From: an uncultured Bacilli bacterium
Lineage (GTDB): Bacteria; Bacillota_I; Bacilli_A; RF39; UBA660
Length of the DNA stretch: 53,688 bases
Assembly (NCBI GenBank): GCA_934177545.1
Contig: CAKPPI010000002.1
Location: forward strand, 1-53,688
Direction of reading: 5' to 3'
The notes below the pieces were generated by a model, which was not told the origin of the DNA, did no database searches, and was given only the letters and a program-made list of their open reading frames with translations. The first letter of the stretch is position 1, and every line of letters starts with the position of its first letter. This document shows, piece after piece, positions 22,244-31,653 of the stretch. The position numbers and the translations under genes are program-made.

Positions 22244-24152
22244 AATATAGTTTAGCACCAGCTGGTATATGCTCATCTATCATTAATAAATGTAGTTTTT
22301 CTTCCTCTTCTTCAGTATGAACAGCACTTAAAAGCATTCCGCAAGAATCTATTCCCATCATTTTACGAGGTGGTAAATTAGTAATTGCTACTAAAGTTTT
22401 ACCAATTAATTCTTCTGGTTCATAGTAAGCATGAATACCACTAAGAATTATTCTATCTGTTCCTGTTCCATCATCTAAAGTAAATTGTAATAGTTTTTTA
22501 CTTTTAGGTACTGCTACACAGTCTTTAACTTTTACTGCTCTAAAATCACATTTACTAAAGGTATCAAAATCAACATAATCGGTAAATAATGGTTCTATTT
22601 GAACTTTAGAAAAGTCTATTACTTCTTTCTTCTTTTCGGAAATTATCTCTTTCTTTACTGTTTCTGTTCCATTTAATGGTTTCATAGTTGGGAATAATAT
22701 TACATCTCTAATAGATTCTGATTCTGTAAATAACATTACTAATCTATCTATTCCATAACCAACTCCACCAGCAGGAGGCATTCCATATTCTAATGCTTCA
22801 ATAAAGTCCATATCAATATCATTAGCTTCATCATTACCTAAATCTTTTTCTTTTAATTGTTCTTCAAATCTTGCTAACTGATCAATTGGGTCATTCAATT
22901 CGGTATAAGCATTAGCAAATTCACGGCCAGCAATAAATAATTCAAATCTATCAACAAATCTAGGGTCTTCCGGATTTTTCTTAGTAAGTGGTGATATTTC
23001 TACTGGATGTCCATATAAGAATGTTGGTTGAATTAATGTTTCTTCTACATACTTTTCAAAGAATAAATTAATAATGTGACCAACACTTTTCTCGTGTTCT
23101 TCTACTACTATTTGATGGTCTCTTGCTAATTCTAAAGCTTCTTCAACAGTCATTTCTTTTTTGAAATCTATTCCTGTTTTTTCTTTAATAGCATCAACCA
23201 TACTTATTCTCTTCCAAGGCCCTTCTAGATTTATCTCATAACCATACCAATTATAAGTCATCTTACCAATTACATCTTTTGCAATAGTTTGATACATATT
23301 TTCTGTTAAGTCCATCATTCCATTTAAGTCACTATAAGCTAAATAAGCTTCCATTAAAGTAAACTCTGGATTATGTTTTAAATCCATTCCTTCGTTTCTA
23401 AATACACGTCCTATTTCATAAACAGCTTCCATACCACCTACTAATAGTCTTTTTAATGGTAACTCTAAGGCTATTCTTAAGTACATATCTAAATCTTGAG
23501 CATTATGATGAGTAACAAATGGTTTAGCACTAGCTCCTGTAAGTAATGTTGATAAAACTGGTGTTTCTACTTCGGTAAATCCTTGATTATCCATAAAGTT
23601 TTGGATACATCTAATAATTCTGGGACGTAGGAAAGCTACTCTTCTTGTATCATCATTCATTATTAAATCAACATAACGTCTTCTATATCTTTCTTCTTTA
23701 TCAGTAAGACCATGGAATTTCTCTGGTAGTGGTTTTAAAGCTTTTACTAAAGGAGTATACTCTAAACATTTAATAGTTACTTCTCCCGTTTTAGTTTTCA
23801 TTATTTTCCCACGAACACCAACTATATCCCCAATATCTGCTGTTTTAAACAAGCTATAATTGTCTTCACCTATATCATTAATTGATATATATATTTGAAT
23901 AGGGCCTGTCTTATCTTTAATAGTACAAAATGAGGCTTTACCCATTTTTCTAATGAACATAATTCTACCTGCTACAGTAGCTTCATCTGTCATACTTTCA
24001 AAAGCATCATGTTCTACATCTTTATATTTATCTTTTATATCGTTAGCAAAAGCTGTTCTTTTAAAACTATGTCCAAATGGGTCTAGTCCTAATTCTTTTA
24101 TTTTTTCAGCTTTTTCACGTCTTACAATTTCTTGTTCTGTTAATTCTCGCAT
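22242..24152 (-). CDS. lysS: Lysyl-tRNA synthetase (class II) with extra C-terminal tRNA-binding domain
   Basis: Charges tRNA-Lys. Residues about 1-490 form a standard class II LysRS: anticodon-binding OB fold, motif 2 around YEIGRVFRNEGMDLKHNPEFT and motif 3 GVGYGIDRLVMLF. About 145 more residues follow. The last 105 (from DFDTFSKCDFRAVKV, with DDGTGTDRIILSGI and TNLPPRKMMGIDSCGMLLSA) are an EMAP/Trbp111-type tRNA-binding domain of the kind usually found at the end of MetRS. Total 636 residues against about 500 normally. The metG gene in this window lacks that domain. Last gene of the dusB operon; it overlaps the RDD gene by 13 bases. Confidence 0.95.
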   Translation of the reverse strand: MRELTEQEIVRREKAEKIKELGLDPFGHSFKRTAFANDIKDKYKDVEHDAFESMTDEATVAGRIMFIRKMGKASFCTIKDKTGPIQIYISINDIGEDNYSLFKTADIGDIVGVRGKIMKTKTGEVTIKCLEYTPLVKALKPLPEKFHGLTDKEERYRRRYVDLIMNDDTRRVAFLRPRIIRCIQNFMDNQGFTEVETPVLSTLLTGASAKPFVTHHNAQDLDMYLRIALELPLKRLLVGGMEAVYEIGRVFRNEGMDLKHNPEFTLMEAYLAYSDLNGMMDLTENMYQTIAKDVIGKMTYNWYGYEINLEGPWKRISMVDAIKEKTGIDFKKEMTVEEALELARDHQIVVEEHEKSVGHIINLFFEKYVEETLIQPTFLYGHPVEISPLTKKNPEDPRFVDRFELFIAGREFANAYTELNDPIDQLARFEEQLKEKDLGNDEANDIDMDFIEALEYGMPPAGGVGYGIDRLVMLFTESESIRDVILFPTMKPLNGTETVKKEIISEKKKEVIDFSKVQIEPLFTDYVDFDTFSKCDFRAVKVKDCVAVPKSKKLLQFTLDDGTGTDRIILSGIHAYYEPEELIGKTLVAITNLPPRKMMGIDSCGMLLSAVHTEEEEEKLHLLMIDEHIPAGAKLY

Positions 24153-24790
24153 AATTTTTCCTCCTCTTTATTTAAAACGGTATTAGTACAAACTACTTCT
24201 GTTTTTGCTACCATATCATGAAGACCTTGTCTTTCTTTAGTAAAAGCTACTAAAAAGAAACTAATTATTAATATACTATATTGTATAAGGTTTAGCAAAC
24301 TATTAGTAGCTAGATAAGTATCTTTATCAAGGAATAAAATGGTACAAAAACCAATAATACTTACTAAAGTACCTTGTAATATCATTGTTCTAAATAATAA
24401 ATCATTCATTGTTAGTTCTTTATCTTTATCTTTTTTCTGAATTTTTATTTTCATCATTTTTTTACCAATAGATTGTCCATCATTTTTATATACATATAAA
24501 ACGTAATATAAAAGGGAAATTGCTATACTTACAAGAGTTAATATTCCTGTTTGTTTAGCTATATCATAATTAATATCTACTAACTGATTAACATACTCTT
24601 GCATAGTTACCTTCCCTGCTGTATAGTTCTCTACTATTTTTACCTGTTGATCATATAGTTTATCTATACTACTATTTGTAGGGATTATAGCAGTTACTAA
24701 ACTTGTAATAAATGATACTAATATTAAGTCTATCATAAAAGCTACAAATCTTTGAGAAAATAGTGCTTTTAAATGTTGTTCTTTCTTCAT
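24140..24790 (-). CDS. RDD family membrane protein
   Basis: 216 residues with three or four membrane helices. The signature Arg and Asp-Asp pair region is QRFVAFMIDLILVSF near residue 14, with NDGQSIGKKMMKIKIQ in the middle and KERQGLHDMVAKTEVV near the end; all three are hallmarks of RDD proteins, a group of mostly unknown function linked to ion transport. The start overlaps the dusB stop (ATGA) and the end overlaps the lysS start, so it is translated within the dusB-rdd-lysS operon. Confidence 0.88.
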   Translation of the reverse strand: MKKEQHLKALFSQRFVAFMIDLILVSFITSLVTAIIPTNSSIDKLYDQQVKIVENYTAGKVTMQEYVNQLVDINYDIAKQTGILTLVSIAISLLYYVLYVYKNDGQSIGKKMMKIKIQKKDKDKELTMNDLLFRTMILQGTLVSIIGFCTILFLDKDTYLATNSLLNLIQYSILIISFFLVAFTKERQGLHDMVAKTEVVCTNTVLNKEEEKLCEN

Positions 24791-25764
24791 ATAAAACTCC
24801 TCCTAAATTCTTCTAATACATGTAGTATATCACAAAGATTAGTCATTTGATAAACTTTATTTTTTAATTGGTTACTACCCTCTACTCCTTTTAAGTACCA
24901 AGCAATATGATTTCTTATTTCTAAGACCGCTACTTTCTCATTTTTTAACTCACTAAGTAGTTTTAAATGTTTTATACACATATCAATTTTTTCTAGTGGT
25001 GTTACTTCTTTTGGTATTTCTTTTCCATCAAGCAAAGCTACTGTATCTCTTATTAACCATGGATTACCTAATACTCCTCTACCTATCATTACTGCATCAC
25101 AGCCAGTCTCTTCTAACATTTGTTTAGCAAGATAAGGACTAGTTATATCTCCATTTCCTATTACAGGGATAGAAACACTTTCTTTAACTTGTTTTATTAT
25201 GTTCCAATCAGCTTTTCCACTATATCCTTGTTTTCTAGTTCTTGGATGAACACAAATAGCACTAGCTCCTGCTTCTTCACAAATCTTAGCTATAGCAACA
25301 GCATTGATAGAATCACTATCCCAACCACTTCTTATCTTAACTGTTACAGGACACTTAACATTATTAACTACTTCTTTAACTATTTCTTTTACTTTTAAAG
25401 GATCTTTTAATAAGGCACTACCTGCTTGAGCTCTAACTGCTACCTTTGGAACAGGACATCCCATATTTATATCAATTATATCAGGATGCATATTTTCTTC
25501 TATATATTTAGCAGCTATTACAAAACTATCTACATCACTACCAAATATCTGTTGAGTAATAGGTCGTTCTTCTTCACTCATATATAACATATCAATAGTT
25601 TTTTGATTATCATAGCAAATAGCTTTATCACTAACCATTTCAGCATATATTAGACCACAACCCATCTCTTTTATAATTCTTCGATAAGCACTATTACAAA
25701 TACCAGCCATAGGTGCTAATACTACTTGGTTAGCTATTTCAACATCTCTTATTTTCCACTTCAT
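24787..25764 (-). CDS. dusB: tRNA-dihydrouridine synthase
   Basis: An FMN-dependent enzyme that reduces uridine to dihydrouridine in the tRNA D-loop. 325 residues in a TIM barrel: VVLAPMAGICNSAYRR at the start, DINMGCPVPKVAVRAQAGSALL with the catalytic Cys, PVTVKIRSGWD, ICVHPRTRKQGYSG and PVIGNGDI for flavin binding, then a helical C-terminal domain. It ends in UGA overlapping the next ATG. In B. subtilis dus also lies next to lysS, so the order is conserved. Confidence 0.95.
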   Translation of the reverse strand: MKWKIRDVEIANQVVLAPMAGICNSAYRRIIKEMGCGLIYAEMVSDKAICYDNQKTIDMLYMSEEERPITQQIFGSDVDSFVIAAKYIEENMHPDIIDINMGCPVPKVAVRAQAGSALLKDPLKVKEIVKEVVNNVKCPVTVKIRSGWDSDSINAVAIAKICEEAGASAICVHPRTRKQGYSGKADWNIIKQVKESVSIPVIGNGDITSPYLAKQMLEETGCDAVMIGRGVLGNPWLIRDTVALLDGKEIPKEVTPLEKIDMCIKHLKLLSELKNEKVAVLEIRNHIAWYLKGVEGSNQLKNKVYQMTNLCDILHVLEEFRRSFI

Positions 25765-25775
25765 AATTTTCCCCT

Positions 25776-26786
25776 TTATATTAGTTTTTTAATCTTACTT
25801 TTCTTACTCCTATTTTCACTCTTAGTTTCTAATAATAATTTAGTCATATATAAGTTTTCTAACAATGTGTTTTCTAGTCTTATATTATTTTCTTTTCTAA
25901 CTTTATTTATAGCACTGTTTGTCAAAAAGGTTAAACAGTCATAAAATGAGTAATCATCAATATCTTTTTCTGACAACTCTAAAGTTTCTATGTCATCTAT
26001 AGCAGTATCTATTGGTATAATATGTCCCTTATTATATCTATTATTATACTCATTTACATCTTTTTCTAAATCCATAATACTACTTTTATTTAGAAATCTT
26101 CCAGTACCTTCTTCTTTATCATAGAACGGGTTAAGTTTAAGTATTTTATCATTATTACAATAATCAACTAATGCTAGTCCATAAATCGTTTCAAATACTA
26201 GATGGTCTCCACTTTTAACTTTGTCAGCAGTATCTTCTACTTTCTTTATTACTTTATCTACTATAGATTTGTCTTCTTTGGTAGTTTCTACTAATTCTTT
26301 AGCCATATAAGCATTAGATATTAATAGACTACTAATTGAATCACCTATATCTTTTAAAGTCAGTGAATACATCAAAATAGTAGAAATAGTAGTTATTCCA
26401 TCTTCTCTTAATAGTTTATAAACTTTTTCTGGTGTTCTTTCTTGTTTCAATTCATCAAAGTTGTTAAGTGACTGCAATAAGAAACTTTTAGAATTTTTAT
26501 AAACTGTCATTAAATCTTTTGAATCAACTTTATAAAAGAAACCAAACACTATTTTTCTTAACTCATCCAAATTATCATTTGAATCAATATTTTTATAACA
26601 GTAATTATATAAATATCTATAATATTTATTTTTTAAGTACTTACTATTTCTACCATATAGTTTATCTGATGATGATATTATCTCTTTTAAATAATCTATT
26701 GTTTCTTTATCATAATTTTCTTCATGAAACTCGCTTGGATTAGTCTTAAGAATTATTAATATTTCTTCAATAGTTTTATAATTCAT
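25776..26786 (-). CDS. Unknown protein, tandem paralog B (about 336 aa)
   Basis: Not recognised. About 40% similar by eye over its full length to the upstream neighbour: both have the opening pattern ILxxLKTNPxEFxEDNYxKETxxYLKxIIxSSDKLYG, a KIVFGFFYK segment near residue 85, LLREDGITTISTILMYSL in the middle and an acidic IDDIExL towards the end. Soluble, helical, no signal peptide. Start ATG 26786 after GGGGAG; the TTG before it is less likely. It sits 11 bases before dusB in the same operon. The pair looks like a lineage-specific family. Confidence 0.75.
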   Translation of the reverse strand: MNYKTIEEILIILKTNPSEFHEENYDKETIDYLKEIISSSDKLYGRNSKYLKNKYYRYLYNYCYKNIDSNDNLDELRKIVFGFFYKVDSKDLMTVYKNSKSFLLQSLNNFDELKQERTPEKVYKLLREDGITTISTILMYSLTLKDIGDSISSLLISNAYMAKELVETTKEDKSIVDKVIKKVEDTADKVKSGDHLVFETIYGLALVDYCNNDKILKLNPFYDKEEGTGRFLNKSSIMDLEKDVNEYNNRYNKGHIIPIDTAIDDIETLELSEKDIDDYSFYDCLTFLTNSAINKVRKENNIRLENTLLENLYMTKLLLETKSENRSKKSKIKKLI

Positions 26787-26807
26787 CAAATCTCCCCTTT
26801 TAAAGTT

Positions 26808-27830
26808 TTATTTTTTATATAATTTTTTAACTTTTGCTATAAATTCGCTTTTTCTACTTTTTGGCTCTAATATTTTTTTAGATGTTGCTAAAGACTTTAA
26901 TAAATAATTTTCTACAGTAATCTTATTTTCTCCACTAATTTTATCTAGAGCAGTAGCAGTTAAGGCTGTTACACTTTCATACAATGAGTAATCTTCTTCT
27001 TTCTTTGGTGATGCTTTTAGGATTTCTATATCGTCTATTACTTCATTTATAGGTTGAGCAACAGCTCTATATCTCATAATATATTGTTTAGCATTTTCTT
27101 CTAATTCTTCAGTAGTTATCTTTCCCTTAATGATTCTTCTATCATCACTTTCTTTATCATAGATAGTTTTAAACACCATTTCACCAGTACAAAAATCTGC
27201 TAATCTTTTACCATATAAGGCAGTTGTAAAAGGTTCATCTTCCATTTTTACACTACTTACTAATTCATTAAATCTGTTTACTGTTTTTTCTAAATTGAAT
27301 TTGTTTGAATCTTTGGACTTTAACTGAGTTACCATATAAGCATTTATGCCCAATAATCCACTTAATATACCTACTTCTTTTACGTCTGCTAAAGCATACA
27401 TTAAAATTGTAGAAAATGTGGCTACGCCATTATCTCTTAAAAGAGTTTCCATAGATTCAATATTTCCACCTGCTGTTTCCTTATATTCATCTATCTGATT
27501 AAAAGAATCTTTTATAAATTTTGTAGCATTATTAAAAATAGCGTTTATATCTTCTGGATTTGCTTTATAAAAGAATCCAAAGACTATTTTTTTTAAATAA
27601 TTAATATTTTTTAATTCATCTTTTTCTGCATTACTATAAAAATATTCTTCCAAGTACCAAGCATATTTGTTTCTTAAATAGTCACTATCTTTACTTCCAT
27701 ATAACTTATCAGATGATTTAATTATCTTTTTTAGATATCCTAAAGTTTCTTTATTATAATTATCTTCATTAAATTCTAAAGGATTAGTTTTTAAATTTTT
27801 TAATATTTTAAATATTGTTTCATCTTTCAT
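26808..27830 (-). CDS. Unknown protein, tandem paralog A (340 aa)
   Basis: Not recognised. Paralog of the next gene, with shared blocks: NPLEFNEDNYNKETLGYLKKII, SSDKLYG, KKIVFGFFYKANPEDI, LLRDNGVATFSTILMYAL, INEVIDDIEIL and a basic tail. Predominantly helical and soluble. AAAAGGTGATAAA is the ribosome site. It lies 12 bases after mscL and 21 bases before its paralog. The conserved core (FGFFYK and the ST-ILMYAL helix) is probably the functional surface, but there is no clue to the activity. Confidence 0.75.
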   Translation of the reverse strand: MKDETIFKILKNLKTNPLEFNEDNYNKETLGYLKKIIKSSDKLYGSKDSDYLRNKYAWYLEEYFYSNAEKDELKNINYLKKIVFGFFYKANPEDINAIFNNATKFIKDSFNQIDEYKETAGGNIESMETLLRDNGVATFSTILMYALADVKEVGILSGLLGINAYMVTQLKSKDSNKFNLEKTVNRFNELVSSVKMEDEPFTTALYGKRLADFCTGEMVFKTIYDKESDDRRIIKGKITTEELEENAKQYIMRYRAVAQPINEVIDDIEILKASPKKEEDYSLYESVTALTATALDKISGENKITVENYLLKSLATSKKILEPKSRKSEFIAKVKKLYKK

Positions 27831-27841
27831 TTTATCACCTT

Positions 27842-28276
27842 TTATTTAGATTGCTTTTTTAATAAGTCTCTTATTTCTTCTAAAAGTACTATTTGTTCAT
27901 CTTTTTTAGGCTTTTCTTCTTCTTTTTTATGGCCTAGTTTTTTATCAGCTTTATCTTTTAGACCATTAAGAATTTGTAACATAGTAAATATACAAAGAGC
28001 GATTATTAGAAAATCAACTACACTTTGAATAAAAGAACCATATTTAATAGAAGCATCTCCTACTTTAATACTTAATGAACTAAAGTCTAATCCTCCTAAG
28101 ACTACTCCTACTAATGGCATAATAATATCATTTACTAAACTACTTACTATTTTTCCAAAAGCTCCACCAATGATAACACCAATTGCCATATCAACTACTG
28201 AACCTCTACTTATAAATTTTTTAAATTCATCTGCTTCTTTTTTGATATTTTTGTTTACCTTTACTTTCTTATTCAT
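27842..28276 (-). CDS. mscL: Large-conductance mechanosensitive channel
   Basis: A pressure-relief channel of the cytoplasmic membrane that opens under osmotic down-shock. 144 residues: EFKKFISRGSVVDMAIGVIIGGAFGKIVSSLVNDIIMPLVG is the conserved N-terminal helix and first membrane helix with its pore-lining Gly/Val/Ile pattern. The second helix (VVDFLIIALCIFTMLQIL) and a charged C-terminal bundle follow. The N-terminal basic tail is about 15 residues longer than in E. coli. AAGGAGGGG precedes the ATG. First gene of the operon that runs to lysS. Confidence 0.95.
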   Translation of the reverse strand: MNKKVKVNKNIKKEADEFKKFISRGSVVDMAIGVIIGGAFGKIVSSLVNDIIMPLVGVVLGGLDFSSLSIKVGDASIKYGSFIQSVVDFLIIALCIFTMLQILNGLKDKADKKLGHKKEEEKPKKDEQIVLLEEIRDLLKKQSK

Positions 28277-28316
28277 AAATTTTCCCCTCCTTGTTAAAAT
28301 TCGTATATATTTTACT

Positions 28317-28346
28317 AAAAAAAGAACTATTTTTCAAGTTCTTTTA
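28317..28346 (-). terminator. ftsH terminator
   Basis: AAAAGAACT and AGTTCTTTT form a 9-bp stem around a loop that contains the ftsH stop codon, followed by TTT. Confidence 0.85.
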
Positions 28347-30291
28347 TTATTTCTTCTTTATCCATCTTAGAATAGCCTTTAATTCCTTTTTCTTTTGCTA
28401 TTTCTTTTAACTTAGTTAGACTCATTTTTTCATAAGTTGTTTCTTTTTCTTCACTAGGCATTTTTCCATTTTCAACTAAGTAATCAATTTGTTCTTTAGT
28501 TAATGTTTCATACTCTAGTAAAGTTGTTGCTAATAGTTCTAATAAATCTCTATTATCTTTAATAATCTTAGTAGCTTTCTTATAACATTCATCTATTATT
28601 TTTCTCATTTCTGTATCAATTTCATGAGCTACTTCATTAGAGAAGTTTCTTGATTTATTATAATCTCTTCCTAAGAAGACACTACCTTCTTGTTGTTCTA
28701 ATTGCATAGGTCCTAAATCACTCATTCCGTATTCAGTAACCATAGCTCTTGCTATTTTTGTAGCTTTTGAGAAGTCATTTTCTGCTCCAGTTGTAACTTC
28801 ACCAAATACTACTTCTTCAGCAACACGTCCAGCAAGTAGACCAGTAATTTGTTCTAACAAATCAGTTTTAGTAGAACAAATCTTTTCTTCACTAGGAATC
28901 ATCATATTATAACCACCTGCAGAACCACGAGGAATAATTGTTACTTTTTGAACATCGTTAGCTCCTTTTAGTTTAATTCCTACTACAGCATGACCTGATT
29001 CATGGTAGGCAACTAGCTTACGATCATTTTCACTACGTGTTTTACTAGACTTAGCAGGTCCCATTAGGACTCTATCACTAGCTTCATCTATTTCACTCAT
29101 AGTAATTGCTTCTTTATTTCTTCTAACAGCAAGAAGAGCAGCTTCATTTAATAAGTTTTCTAAGTCGGCACCAGAATATCCTGGAGTTCTCTTAGCAAGT
29201 GCTTCTATATTAACACCATCAGCCAATACTTTATTTCTAGCATGAACTTTAAGTATTTCTTCTCTTCCTTTAACATCTGGTAGATTAACTGTAACTTGTC
29301 TATCAAATCTTCCTGGTCTAAGTAAAGCAGGATCTAGGACATCTGGTCTATTAGTAGCTGCTATAATGATAATACCTTCATTTTCACCAAAACCATCCAT
29401 TTCAGTTAGTAATTGGTTTAATGTTTGTTCTCTTTCATCATGGCCTCCACCAATACCACTACCACGTTGACGTCCTACAGCATCTATTTCATCAATAAAT
29501 ATTAGACAAGGGGCAGTTCTTTTAGCTTGTTGAAACATATCTCTAACACGACTAGCACCAACACCAACAAATAATTCAACAAAGTCAGAACCACTTATAT
29601 AGTAAAATGGTACATTTGCTTCTCCTGCTACTGCTCTTGCAAGTAATGTTTTACCAGTTCCTGGAGGACCATATAATAAGACACCTTTAGGTATTCTTGC
29701 TCCTAATTTTTGGAATTTCTTAGGATTCTTTAAGAAATCAATTAATTCTTTAACTTCTTCTTTTTCTTCTTTTAAACCAGCTACATCTTTAAATGTTACT
29801 TTATTCTTATCACTTGATAGTTTAGCTTTACTTTTACCAAAATCAAATGAGCCATTCTTTCCACCCATCTGCTTATTAATAAACCAGAAACCAACTACAA
29901 GTATTAATATCATAGGTAAATAATTAGCAATAAAAATTACTATAGAATTAGATTCTGGATCTGCTACTGCAGTAAACTCAAAATTATACTTATCACTAGC
30001 AGTTACTAGTTTTTTCATTACTTGTTCTGATAGTGGAAGTCTTACATAGAATGTTTCATTTTTTCCATAATTCTTTAGTTTTCCACTTACTTCATAAATA
30101 CTAGCTCTTTCTCTTGGTTTTACTTCAAGTTCAGTTACTTCACTAGAGTCTAAGGCTTTCATAAACTCACTATAGGTTAAATTATTAATTTTTTGATTAG
30201 CAATAGTAACAAAATAGAAAACACCAAGCATTATTAATAGTAAAAATACATAAGGAAGTAATCCCTGTTTTACTTTTTTATTTTGTATCAT
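28327..30291 (-). CDS. ftsH: Membrane AAA+ zinc protease FtsH with C-terminal Rho_N/SAP-like extension
   Basis: A membrane-bound protease for quality control. 654 residues: two membrane helices (about 10-30 and 115-138) around an external domain, Walker A GPPGTGKT (208-215), Walker B CLIFIDEIDAVG, second region of homology NRPDVLDPALLRPGRFD, and zinc site HESGH (430-434). The last 35 residues (from MSLTKLKEIAKEKGIKGYSK) fit the helix-turn-helix pattern of the Rho N-terminal/SAP-like domain, which usually binds nucleic acid. FtsH normally ends in a disordered tail, so this end is odd. It follows tilS as in B. subtilis. Confidence 0.96.
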   Translation of the reverse strand: MIQNKKVKQGLLPYVFLLLIMLGVFYFVTIANQKINNLTYSEFMKALDSSEVTELEVKPRERASIYEVSGKLKNYGKNETFYVRLPLSEQVMKKLVTASDKYNFEFTAVADPESNSIVIFIANYLPMILILVVGFWFINKQMGGKNGSFDFGKSKAKLSSDKNKVTFKDVAGLKEEKEEVKELIDFLKNPKKFQKLGARIPKGVLLYGPPGTGKTLLARAVAGEANVPFYYISGSDFVELFVGVGASRVRDMFQQAKRTAPCLIFIDEIDAVGRQRGSGIGGGHDEREQTLNQLLTEMDGFGENEGIIIIAATNRPDVLDPALLRPGRFDRQVTVNLPDVKGREEILKVHARNKVLADGVNIEALAKRTPGYSGADLENLLNEAALLAVRRNKEAITMSEIDEASDRVLMGPAKSSKTRSENDRKLVAYHESGHAVVGIKLKGANDVQKVTIIPRGSAGGYNMMIPSEEKICSTKTDLLEQITGLLAGRVAEEVVFGEVTTGAENDFSKATKIARAMVTEYGMSDLGPMQLEQQEGSVFLGRDYNKSRNFSNEVAHEIDTEMRKIIDECYKKATKIIKDNRDLLELLATTLLEYETLTKEQIDYLVENGKMPSEEKETTYEKMSLTKLKEIAKEKGIKGYSKMDKEEIIKELEK

Positions 30292-30312
30292 AATACACTA
30301 TCTCTCCTTTAA

Positions 30313-31629
30313 CTATTCATATTTCAGTATTATATCATAGAATTCATCTTTTTTCTTATCATATTTGGTTTTTTTAATACCTGGCAAAAAGACTATTTGA
30401 TTCTTACTATCAACTACGACAGGCCATAAATCTCTATCTTTTAAAGGTATCTTTTCATCTATAAATATTTTCTTTAATTTTTTATGTCCACCATTTTTTA
30501 TTACTAAGGTATCACCATATTCTCTAGTTCTAACTCTTAGAGGTAGTGTTAATTCTTTACTAGATAATCTAGTCATATAATTACTATTACCACTATCTTC
30601 TTCTACTATTTTTAGAACATGACCATTAGGTAACTTAGCATAATTAGATAATTCTATTTCATAAGAATCTATTATTTCTGTATTTCTTTCAAATTCTATA
30701 GTATTATAGCTCTTTCTAATAACTACATCATTAGGAAAGTTTAATTTAACATTAGCTCTTCTAGAAGATATTATTTTAAAGATAGCGTCTAAATGTTTAT
30801 CTGATATTAAGACTAAGTCATCTTGATAAAATCTTTTTAGTATCTCTTCTAGTACTAACTTTTGAATAATTGTATCTAAATCATTAAATGGTTCGATTAA
30901 TAATTTATCATGACTTACTACTTTGGTCAAGGCTTTTTCTACCTCTTTATGAAGATAAGAAGAAACCTCATCTAGTGTTTGATGAAACTTAATAAATTTC
31001 TGTTCTACTTTACTATCTTCTTTCTTCAAAAATGGTAATACTTCTTTACGATAACGGTTTCTTGTATAAACAGAACTGTTATTAGAAGCATCTATAGCAT
31101 AAGGTATTTTATATTTATGATCATAGTCTAAAAGTTTAGATTTAGTAATAGCAAAGAATGGTCTATAGATAGTATAAGTGTTCATATTTACTACCTTTTT
31201 AAAGCCTGAATAACCATATATATTAGAACCTCTTACTATTCGCATAAGAATTGTTTCCATTAAGTCATCAGCATGATGGGCCGTCATCAAATATTTAGCT
31301 TGATATTTATTAACTATCTCTTCAAAGAAGTTATATCTTATATTCCTAGCTTCATTATGAAAGTTGTCATCTCCATAGTTTTTAATTTTCATATACTCAA
31401 AAGTAACATTATGTTTCTTACAGTATTCTTCTAATAATACTTTTTCTTCTTCACTTTCTTTTCTTTTACCATGATTTACATGAGCACAGATAAGTTTTAT
31501 ATCTATCTTCTTTTTAAGAGTCAATAAGGTATGAAATAAAGCCATAGAGTCTGGTCCATAACTACATCCAAATACTATTACATCTCCATCTTTAATTTTT
31601 ACATCTTTATAAAGTAATTCTACATCCAT
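30313..31629 (-). CDS. tilS: tRNA(Ile)-lysidine synthetase
   Basis: Converts C34 of the AUA-reading tRNA-Ile to lysidine. 438 residues: PP-loop ATPase domain (about 15-210) with GCSYGPDSMALF at residues 21-32, the HVNHGKR and TAHHADDLMETILMRIVRGS motifs, then a linker and C-terminal domains ending with KLKKIFIDEKIPLKDRD. The PP-loop reads SYGPDS where SGGxDS is the rule; the Asp and Ser are kept but the first Gly is Tyr. It lies between divIC and ftsH as in B. subtilis, and GAGGTG precedes the ATG. Confidence 0.93.
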   Translation of the reverse strand: MDVELLYKDVKIKDGDVIVFGCSYGPDSMALFHTLLTLKKKIDIKLICAHVNHGKRKESEEEKVLLEEYCKKHNVTFEYMKIKNYGDDNFHNEARNIRYNFFEEIVNKYQAKYLMTAHHADDLMETILMRIVRGSNIYGYSGFKKVVNMNTYTIYRPFFAITKSKLLDYDHKYKIPYAIDASNNSSVYTRNRYRKEVLPFLKKEDSKVEQKFIKFHQTLDEVSSYLHKEVEKALTKVVSHDKLLIEPFNDLDTIIQKLVLEEILKRFYQDDLVLISDKHLDAIFKIISSRRANVKLNFPNDVVIRKSYNTIEFERNTEIIDSYEIELSNYAKLPNGHVLKIVEEDSGNSNYMTRLSSKELTLPLRVRTREYGDTLVIKNGGHKKLKKIFIDEKIPLKDRDLWPVVVDSKNQIVFLPGIKKTKYDKKKDEFYDIILKYE

Positions 31630-31653
31630 ATTTTCACCTCAACAAAAGAATAC

